From Chrysochromulina tobinii (taxonomy: Eukaryota > Haptophyta > Prymnesiales > Chrysochromulinaceae): a stretch of DNA of 12,435 nucleotides. Positions 7,704-12,435 of the stretch are shown here, in pieces. The DNA is taken from assembly GCA_001275005.1 (NCBI GenBank), contig JWZX01001837.1, positions 1-12,435 on the forward strand, given 5' to 3'. A program made the translations under genes and the position numbers. Under the pieces are notes generated by a model. That model had not been told where the DNA came from. It ran no database searches and was given only the letters and a program-made list of their open reading frames with translations. Every line of letters starts with the position of its first letter. The first letter of the stretch is position 1.

Positions 7704-8317
7704 GAGTACTGATACTGTCTGCCGCCCGCACCGGCGCCCGCACCGGCGCTGGTGCCTCCCGGTGCACGTGCGGCTGTCGCCTGCTGCTGCTGCTGTTGCA
7801 GGTACCGTTGCAGCTTCGCCTTCTGGTCGTCCGCCGCCGCGGCGGCGTTCGCCTGGGTACGGTAGGCTGCCGCCTGTTGCTGAGCGGTTGTGGAACTCGC
7901 CATGCTGGGAGCACTGCCCGCTGCGAAGCCCGACTTATCCACCCAGCCGACGATATCCTCGATCTTGCCCGAGCCTCGGTAGCTCAAGGTGCGCCCCGAC
8001 TTGTAGAGCACGAGCGGCTGGCAGACGCCATCGTCGCACAAGACACGCTGCAGCTCAGCGTTGCTCTGCATGTCGATGTGGCCAACGCGCACGCCCTTCT
8101 CGCTGCGCAGCTCATGGAAGTATGTCGCCGCTTGCTTCATCACTGGCTGCAGCAAAGTGGCTGCCGCGCGGCTCTGAGCATTCGAGGGCACTTCGAGGTG
8201 GAGCAGCCATGCGACCTGCATCTGTGCCGCCTGAATGAAGGTGCTCGTGGAGATCTCGAGTTGCGCATGGGCAGCCGGCACGAGCACCGCGACCAGCAGC
8301 AATCGATTTGCCGACAT
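5894..8317 (-). CDS. Secreted thioredoxin-like / polyQ / Asp-Gly-repeat protein
   Basis: The ATG at 8317 gives 807 residues; the frame upstream contains no other ATG, and this start begins a clear signal peptide, MSANRLLLVAVLVPAAHA, cleaved before QLEIS. Residues ~25-128 look like a thioredoxin fold: an amphipathic helix, VRVGHIDMQSNAELQRVL, then QPLVLYKSGRTLSYRG (cis-Pro region and last strands) and a closing helix DIVGWVDK. The usual WCxxC is absent; the only cysteines are C94 and C99. Residues 206-232 are 27 Gln. Residues 268-488 are 17 tandem 13-mers of the form DxDGDGxxDLIHE. Two more Gln runs lie at 540-552 and 671-685, and the tail is basic (KKVVNKK, QRKQRQWW). The DxDGDG units suggest calcium binding in the secretory pathway, cell surface or extracellular matrix. 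There is no KDEL-type signal and no transmembrane anchor. The architecture is not one I recognise, so the role is unknown. Confidence 0.8.
6263..6307 (-). repeat. CAG15 tract (polyQ)
   Basis: Fifteen uninterrupted CTG triplets on the plus strand, bounded by CCC and CTT, encode Gln 671-685 of the secreted repeat protein. Confidence 0.95.
6662..6700 (-). repeat. CAG12-CAA tract (polyQ)
   Basis: Twelve CTG triplets plus one TTG on the plus strand encode 13 Gln (540-552) of the secreted repeat protein. The single CAA interruption is at the N-terminal end of the run. Confidence 0.95.
6854..7516 (-). repeat. 39-bp tandem array, 17 copies (Asp-Gly 13-mer repeat)
   Basis: Exactly 663 bp divide into 17 units of 39 bp without any gap. 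Each encodes a 13-mer with D1, D3, G4, D5, G6 and usually D9, then H or Y at 12 and an acidic residue (one K) at 13. The most degenerate unit is DTKGTGRANLIHE (unit 6). Synonymous differences between units are plentiful, so the array is old and held at protein level, unlike the pure CAG runs beside it. Confidence 0.95.
7622..7702 (-). repeat. Pure CAG27 tract (polyQ)
   Basis: Twenty-seven uninterrupted CTG triplets on the plus strand encode Gln 206-232 between the thioredoxin-like domain and the Asp-Gly repeats. The lack of CAA interruptions makes the tract prone to length change. Confidence 0.95.
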
Positions 8318-8470
8318 ATCTTCCGCGTCGCGAAAACGAGCTAGTCGCCAGATCACGCGGCCTCGATTTTAGCGGGTGTGAACGTGCACTGAACATGCAA
8401 GAGAGACCAGTCAGTCAGGGGGCATAATTCCATCCTCTCCCCCCACCCTTTCCTACTCCGTTGGCTACAG
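8318..8470 (-). promoter_or_regulatory. Upstream region of the secreted repeat protein gene
   Basis: These bases should hold the promoter and 5' UTR of the minus-strand gene. No TATA box or copy of the 35-bp element found elsewhere in the window is visible. The region is bounded on the right by LTR-like DNA whose exact left edge I cannot set. Confidence 0.3.
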
Positions 8471-8855
8471 GGGTACTTATGTTGTTTAGCTACTTGTGTT
8501 ATTTCGACTAATTAGGTATTAGCTTGCTTCATGCGCTTCCTTGAGCGTCTCTCAGTCGGTACAGTTTGAGTTTCGTCGCGGTCCCCCCCGCGCTCACCAC
8601 ACCATCTCAAGGTCCCCCCGCGCTCACCACACCGTCTCATGAGGACGGCTCCGATCCCCTCGGTCGACACAAGTTGACACAACTCCGTGTTCATGTGTGA
8701 ATAGTGGTGGGTGTCTGTAACCGATCATCGTGTGGTCGAGGTTGTCCAGTTGCCTTTCCGGGCAACTATCTGGGGAGAGCCAGTCCCTGACTTTGCTCCG
8801 TGACTGGACGACAGCGTCACCTCGATGGTGGTCCTTGTCTTTGTGCGTGTGCGCA
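8471..8855 (+). mobile_element. Putative 5' LTR of a degraded LTR retrotransposon
   Basis: The left boundary is approximate. The right boundary is proposed at CA (8854-8855), one base before a primer-binding-site-like TGGCGCCAGAAG. Inside are a 30-bp direct duplication (8580-8640) and two hairpins: agttgcc/ggcaact (8748-8767) and ccagtc/gactgg (8780-8807). These fit U3 and R/U5 regions respectively. No second LTR is present in the window, so identity cannot be proved by LTR pairing. A gag-like ORF follows in the right orientation. Confidence 0.4.
8580..8640. repeat. 30-bp direct duplication
   Basis: Copy 1 (8580-8610) and copy 2 (8611-8640) share ggtcccccc(c)gcgctcaccacacc and tctca, differing by one C in the run and an A/G change. 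Duplicated short blocks are common in LTR U3 regions. Confidence 0.9.
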
Positions 8856-8856
8856 G

Positions 8857-8870
8857 TGGCGCCAGAAGTG
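8857..8870 (+). other. Primer-binding-site-like motif
   Basis: TGGCGCCAGAAGTG begins with TGG, the complement of the tRNA CCA tail, one base after a CA that could end an LTR. It is 54 bp upstream of the gag-like ATG. It resembles the tRNA-Lys-type start TGGCGCC, but the priming tRNA is not determinable here. Confidence 0.45.
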
Positions 8871-8924
8871 CACAGCTCAGTGGAGCATACTAACAGTGGA
8901 ACCAGTACGTCTTAGTACAACAGC

Positions 8925-9347
8925 ATGTCATCTACTGGCTCTCCAATGGTAGCGGACAACTGGTCTATCGACTTCAAACAACTGCGCACCGATTTTGACG
9001 AACCCAAATTCACCATCAAGCTCTGCCAGTCGCTCAAGAGTCTCAACCCGAACGACAAGCTCAGCATCAACGACTGGCTCATCAAGTTCCGGGCTGCTGC
9101 CGGCGACATCTGTTCCGTCGCTTTTGCTGAACCAGTTCTACGCGATGAGTTCAGACTGCACTTCAACCTCGCTGGCGATGGCTTCTGGACCGAGCTCGAA
9201 GGCTGGGACGAAGTCGAGTTCTTCGCCGTCCTCTACGCCAGGTACCTCGTTCGTTAAGCCTTCATCAGCGGCGTCGTCGCCTCCTTCCTCATCGGCCACG
9301 TCGAGTGGGACAAGGAGCCTGCACTCGCTCGTTGCATCCGTAGCTGA
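8925..9347 (+). pseudogene. Gag-like ORF remnant with in-frame stop
   Basis: The ATG at 8925 opens 110 codons ending at TAA 9255-9257. The same frame then continues for 29 protein-like codons (AFISGVVASFLIGHVEWDKE and on) to TGA 9345-9347. The sequence is Trp-, acidic- and hydrophobic-patterned (NDWLIKFRAAAGDI, DEFRLHFNLAGDGFW), similar in style to retrotransposon Gag capsid domains. The upstream primer-binding-site-like motif and LTR-like DNA support this. No zinc knuckle, protease or polymerase follows; the element stops within 20 bp of the neighbouring lyase stop codon. It is therefore a truncated copy lying tail-to-tail with the lyase gene. A host gene of unknown function is the alternative. 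Confidence 0.45.
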
Positions 9348-9367
9348 CAGCCGGCTCTGGCCTGCGC

Positions 9368-11100
9368 TTACGCGGCTGCGGCGCCAGGAGCACTCTCCTC
9401 CTCGGCGGCCAACGTCATCACGTCCAGGAAGACCTTGGCCGACTCCTCTACAAAGGAGGCGGGCATCTTGGAGGCGGTGCCGTACAGGCCAGCCGTGCCG
9501 CCCGAGTACTTGACCGGGTCCGCACGCACCATGGCCACAGCCTCCTTCAAGTCCGCAATGAACAAGTCCGCGTTCGCGCTCGTGGGCAATGTGAGTGCCA
9601 AATGGACTGAGGCGGGCCGTTGGAGCGTGGCGAGATCCCATCCGCGGATCTCCTTGAGCGCGTCGCAGAGCGAGTAGCAATTGATGCCGCTGCCGGGCTT
9701 CCCGTGCCATGCGACCACGCATACATCCGGTCGGCCCATGAGTTCGAGACCGTCGATGGCCTCGATGGCTGCCCCGATCTTGCGAGTGGCCCCTACAATC
9801 TGTCTCGTGGTCTCGATGTAGCCAGCCTCGCCGTGATGTATCATCGCGGCCCACGTGGCGGCGACCACGCCTCCCGGGCGCGAGCCGAGGATCGAAGGCG
9901 TCGCGTAGATGCCGCCAGTCCACTCGGTGACGAACGTGTACATGTAATGACGGAGCTCGGGCGTGCGGAACATGAGCACTGACGAACCCTTTGGAGCGAA
10001 GCCATATTTGTGCGGGTCGCACGAGATGGTGGTGACGCCGGGCACGCGAAAGTCGTATTCGTGCGGCAGCTCGAAGCCCGCCGCGCGCATAAACGGCACC
10101 AGGAAGCCACCCAGGCAGCAGTCCACGTGCAACCCTACGCCGTAGCTCAGTGCGAGCTCTGAGAGCTTCGGAATATTGTCGATGGTGCCATGAGCGTATT
10201 GGCACGCGGAGCCGACGATCGCGACGGTGTTGGCGTCGATGAGCGAGCGCACGTGCACGAGGTCGACCTCCTGCGGACCGGTCGTGCGTGCCTTGCGGCA
10301 CTCGAGGTTGAAGTATTGCGCCGCCTTATCGAAGGCGGCATGTGCTGTGACGCACACCACGATGTTCGGCTCCGTGATGCCGCGCTCGGCGCGCCCCTTG
10401 TCGCGGTACGCCTTCATCGCCATCAGAATCGATTCGGTGCCACCCGTCGTGAAGGCGCCGCAGGCCGTCGCCGGACCCGAGTACATACGCAGAACCATGC
10501 TGATAACTTCAGACTCCATCTGCCGCGTCGCCGGATGGATTGAGGCGTGCAGCGGGTTGGTGAACGCAAAGAGGCCGGACACCTTACCTGATGAAAGATG
10601 ACGTCATCAGAGGCAATCAGAGGTCATCAGAGGCCATCAGAGCGAATACCGACAAAGTCCATGTACTCGCGCTTGCCGTGGTAGATGGCGCCGGTGACTC
10701 GACCGTCCTGCCAGTACTTGGTGTCCAGCTCGCGCCGCTCCAGCATCAGCTTGAGCACCTTGTCCTCGGCCATGCCCGCAGCGGGCAACCGCGTCTTCGG
10801 CTGCGTCAAGTCCTTGATGAGCGACGGCTGGATGTCGTGGCGCAGCTTGTCTGTCTCTTTCTTGAGCTGGCTTTGCACAAAGGGCAGCCGCTTGAGCCAC
10901 GGCGAGATACATGCCATAAGCCAAGAGTAGAGGCCCTCGCAGCGTGAGGCTCGCCTGAGGTCCTTGAGCACGCGAGAAACGCCAAGCAGCACGAGGAGAA
11001 GCTTGATCGTCGAGTACGCATCCGCGCCGAGGAGCGCACCGTTGAACGTCGCGCGCAGAAAGGCGTCGGCTTGCATCAGTGGCCCGGCTCGTTGCTGCAT
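9368..11100 (-). CDS. Sphingosine-1-phosphate lyase (PLP-dependent), two exons
   Basis: This enzyme cleaves sphingosine 1-phosphate to a fatty aldehyde and phosphoethanolamine, the exit step of sphingolipid breakdown; the family (SGPL1/Dpl1) is anchored in the ER membrane. Exon 1 is 11100-10650 and exon 2 is 10587-9368, joined in phase 1. The join restores DFVGKVSGLFAFTNPLH, matching the family. The product is 556 residues, close to the human 568. The first in-frame ATG is at 11100; another lies at 11076. A hydrophobic segment at ~29-45 (STIKLLLVLLGV) is the likely anchor. GGTESILMAMKAYRD (199-213) and HVDCCLGGF (304-312) are conserved. K344 in CDPHKYGFAPKG (341-352) is the PLP Schiff-base lysine. 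Family members more often read ADTHK, so C and P here are unusual. It is divergent from the acetyltransferase gene and tail-to-tail with a retroelement remnant. The call is firm. Confidence 0.95.
10588..10649 (-). other. 62-bp spliceosomal intron in the lyase gene
   Basis: On the minus strand the intron runs from gtattcg to ctttcatcag, a canonical GT-AG pair, and its removal restores the conserved FVGKVSGLF sequence. Its interior is four 10-bp units of ctctgatgac type (ctctgatggc, ctctgatgac, ctctgattgc, ctctgatgac). Each holds CTGAT, which fits a YTNAY branch point. Leaving the intron in adds an early stop (TGA). Confidence 0.92.
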
Positions 11101-11150
11101 GTCGCGCTGGAAGGCGTCGGTAAGCTCAGAGGCCCGGCAGGCCCGCGATA

Positions 11151-11176
11151 CTTGAAACTGAACTTGAACTTGAACC
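11151..11176. repeat. Hexanucleotide repeat, about 4 units
   Basis: cttgaa, actgaa, cttgaa and cttgaa follow one another, then cc. It lies in the likely 5' UTR of the lyase gene and reads ttcaag on the minus strand. Confidence 0.8.
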
Positions 11177-11188
11177 GGCCCCGCGCGG

Positions 11189-11233
11189 CGGTAAAAAGAC
11201 GCCGAGGGGAGCCGGGACACACACTTTTTACCG
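11189..11233 (-). promoter_or_regulatory. Shared 35-bp element inside a 10-bp perfect inverted repeat
   Basis: On the minus strand the 35-bp block at 11223-11189 begins TGTGTGTCCCGGCTCCCC and ends GTCTTTTTACCG. The same block, with 2 mismatches, lies at 12311-12345 on the plus strand. Here CTTTTTACCG (minus strand, 11198-11189) is mirrored by CGGTAAAAAG (minus strand, 11233-11224), so the whole 45 bp is a perfect 10-bp inverted repeat around a 25-bp core. It lies 89 bp upstream of the lyase ATG and 47 bp upstream of the acetyltransferase ATG. Confidence 0.7.
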
Positions 11234-11279
11234 GTACTGTAGTTTCCGGGAATATCCTTTTGATTCCTCAAGGTAGAGG

Positions 11280-12209
11280 ATGATGCTCGTCGGCCTCATT
11301 GTGCTTGCGAGCTCAAGCGGATGGTTGCCGTCCGCGGCGCGCCGCATGCTTTACCCGATGCCGCGCGTACAAATGGCAGCCGCGACACTGGACTTCCAAG
11401 GGGCCACCGCCGAGAGTCTTTCGGAAGTCGCGACCTTCTTTGTGGACTCCTTCTGGCTTGCGAGCACAACCTTTGGTGACGGTGTTAAGCTGAGCAGCGG
11501 CGAGCGAAATCAGCTGGTGCGAAAGGTGACCGAGGATCTGGGTTCGCGGTACGGCCTCCGGCGCGAGAAGCGGCCATCCAATCTCAGTGGGAGAGAGACG
11601 CCATCACTCTTCTGGAACGATCTCATCTTGGCTCGCGACGAGAAGAGCGGGAAATTGGTGGGCTGCGTGGGTATCGAGGCCTCCCTGTTCGATCCGTCGA
11701 CGGGCGCTGTCCTGCGCAGCGAGCAGGCCGATCGGCTGGTCCGCACCGAGCTCGACGCAATGACCGACGCGGAGAGCGAGCAAGCCCAAGCTGTATTTGG
11801 CGAGAGCGGCATCGGTGCACTCGCGGCGTTCGTGCTGCAGCGGGACGAGGGGCTGCTCGTGCAAAAGTTTGCGAATACGTACGCGCCGTACGCGCTCCTT
11901 GCCAACCTGGCGGTCTCGCCGTCATACCGAGGCCAGGGCCTGGGTCGCGAACTCTGCGACTTTTGCGAGCTGTGCTGCCAGGATATGGACGATGTGCTGC
12001 TGCAGGTGGAGGAGAAGAATGGAGCGGCGCGCAAGCTCTACGAGGGCCGCGGCTACAAGCCGATCTACCGCACTGAGGGCGCCTCCTCGCTGCGCCTTGC
12101 GCCCTCTACCAACCCTATGAGCGCCTTTCTGCCGATTGAGAACGAGTCCTTGCTCCGAGAGGAGCCCACGACGCTCGTGACGATGGCCAAGCGCGTGGAG
12201 GGTAGGTGA
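11280..12209 (+). CDS. GNAT-family N-acetyltransferase, probably organelle- or ER-targeted
   Basis: The protein should transfer an acetyl group from acetyl-CoA to an amine; the substrate is not evident. The ATG at 11280 (followed by a second ATG) gives 309 residues. Residues 1-20 (MMLVGLIVLASSSGWLPSAA) look like a signal peptide, followed by a basic, Ala/Met-rich stretch. This would suit the bipartite presequence of a complex-plastid protein, but no diagnostic Phe is seen. The GNAT core is in the C-terminal half: LVGCVGIEASL (126-136), motif A LLANLAVSPSYRGQGLGREL (206-225) with the acetyl-CoA loop RGQGLG at 217-222, and motif B NGAARKLYEGRGYKPIY (247-263). The pattern LANLAVSP plus VEEKNGAARKLYEGRGY is typical of plastid and cyanobacterial GNATs. 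An insertion at ~137-195 is longer than in minimal GNATs. The GNAT call is firm; location and substrate are inference. Confidence 0.88.
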   Translation: MMLVGLIVLASSSGWLPSAARRMLYPMPRVQMAAATLDFQGATAESLSEVATFFVDSFWLASTTFGDGVKLSSGERNQLVRKVTEDLGSRYGLRREKRPSNLSGRETPSLFWNDLILARDEKSGKLVGCVGIEASLFDPSTGAVLRSEQADRLVRTELDAMTDAESEQAQAVFGESGIGALAAFVLQRDEGLLVQKFANTYAPYALLANLAVSPSYRGQGLGRELCDFCELCCQDMDDVLLQVEEKNGAARKLYEGRGYKPIYRTEGASSLRLAPSTNPMSAFLPIENESLLREEPTTLVTMAKRVEGR

Positions 12210-12255
12210 TGTCTGCGTGACTGTGCACACACATTAGAATGGTGTCGGTTCGAAG

Positions 12256-12307
12256 CGGACAACGCGTCCCGTATTCATGGGACACGGACAACGCGTATTA
12301 TGAATAC
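12256..12307. promoter_or_regulatory. Nested direct and inverted repeats upstream of the last ORF
   Basis: cggacaacgcgt occurs at 12256-12267 and 12285-12296, 29 bp apart. Between and after them are gtccc/gggac (12266-12270, 12279-12283) and gtattcat/atgaatac (12271-12278, 12300-12307) inverted pairs. Each direct repeat contains ACGCGT. The arrangement is typical of a protein-binding region just upstream of a promoter. Confidence 0.45.
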
Positions 12308-12310
12308 CGG

Positions 12311-12345
12311 TGTGTGTCCCGGCTCCCCCCGGTGTCTTTTTACCG
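12311..12345 (+). promoter_or_regulatory. Second copy of the 35-bp promoter-like element
   Basis: This copy begins TGTGTGTCCCGGCTCCCC and ends GTCTTTTTACCG, with two differences from the copy in the lyase/acetyltransferase promoter. It is preceded by taccgg but lacks the full left arm of the inverted repeat (no taaaaag). It ends 8 bp before the ATG at 12354 and points toward it, as the other copy points toward the lyase. Confidence 0.6.
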
Positions 12346-12353
12346 GTTTGCGC

Positions 12354-12435
12354 ATGCCCGCCTCCGCCTCTCGCGCCTCGAGCTTATCGGGGGTTCCGGC
12401 CGCACCGCCGGCCGTTACGCGTCTGCCGCACGCGC
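12354..12435 (+). CDS. Possible start of a further gene, running off the window
   Basis: An ATG at 12354 opens 27 codons without a stop to the window end. The peptide is rich in Ala, Ser, Pro and Arg with no acidic residue, resembling an organelle-targeting leader. The main support is position: it directly follows the 35-bp element. Nothing identifies the product, and in such GC-rich DNA an open frame of this length is weak evidence alone. Confidence 0.3.
   Translation, partial: MPASASRASSLSGVPAAPPAVTRLPHA

Larger units (their letters stand above)
11101..11279. promoter_or_regulatory. Divergent promoter between the lyase and the acetyltransferase
   Basis: The two ATGs are 179 bp apart on opposite strands, so both 5' UTRs and promoters share this interval. 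It holds a hexamer repeat (gaactt type, about 11151-11176) and a 45-bp inverted-repeat element (11189-11233). No TATA box is evident. Confidence 0.65.

Noticed and set aside
6698-8344. A 548-codon open frame on the plus strand opposite the secreted repeat protein
   Set aside because: It is a shadow: the 39-bp repeats and CTG runs are multiples of three and keep the opposite frame open. The product is repetitive Val/Ile/Leu with poly-Leu, and the minus strand has the signal peptide and the domain.
8318-8356. An N-terminal extension of the secreted protein starting at 8356
   Set aside because: The codon is GTG and the extra residues would bury the signal peptide. ATG 8317 fits better.
9138-10301. 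A 387-codon minus-strand frame inside the lyase gene
   Set aside because: It lies in a different frame from the lyase, is Arg/Gly/His-rich as expected of a shifted GC-rich gene, and the lyase frame has strong family motifs.
11101-11271. An N-terminal extension of the lyase starting at 11271
   Set aside because: The codon there is TTG, and the extension includes the hexamer repeat and the shared 35-bp promoter-like element. The first ATG is at 11100.

Overview
The window looks like nuclear DNA of a GC-rich unicellular eukaryote. One gene has a spliceosomal GT-AG intron, and the genes are ATG-initiated, separately promoted and on alternating strands. There are long CAG/polyQ tracts and a degraded LTR-retrotransposon fragment, and no bacterial operon structure. 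A GNAT acetyltransferase with an N-terminal signal-like segment hints at an alga with a complex plastid (haptophyte or stramenopile type), but the lineage is inference.

Layout. Positions 1-936 are repeats: a C-rich tract, two copies of a ~145-bp family, a ~170-bp tandem duplication, and a 78-bp SINE-like insertion with an 8-bp direct repeat. Positions 937-1281 (-) hold the N-terminal part of an unidentified protein that runs into the repeat family. Positions 1282-2228 are non-coding with hairpins, a 20-bp palindrome and degenerate short repeats. Positions 2229-3437 (+) encode an Ser/Pro-rich coiled-coil protein with a C-terminal J-domain (HPD present). Positions 3705-5465 (+) encode a probable cytoskeletal protein: a degenerate EF-hand-like domain followed by a disordered tail with RPxTA/RPGSA motifs. 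Positions 5894-8317 (-) encode a secreted protein with a thioredoxin-like domain lacking the usual CxxC, three main polyQ tracts and 17 tandem 13-residue Asp-Gly repeats. Positions ~8470-9347 (+) hold an LTR-retrotransposon 5' remnant: LTR-like DNA, a primer-binding-site-like motif and a gag-like ORF with an in-frame stop. Positions 9368-11100 (-) encode sphingosine-1-phosphate lyase in two exons. Positions 11280-12209 (+) encode the GNAT acetyltransferase, divergent from the lyase across a 179-bp shared promoter. At 12354 a further ORF opens and runs off the end.

No single pathway joins the genes. The J-domain protein and its neighbour share Ser/Pro-Arg-rich disordered composition and may both be cytoskeletal. 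The most interesting signals are: the architecture of the secreted Asp-Gly repeat/polyQ protein; a 35-bp element found once in the lyase/GNAT divergent promoter and again just upstream of the last ORF; and a 62-bp lyase intron built mostly from a 10-bp tandem repeat whose every unit carries a branch-point-like CTGAT.
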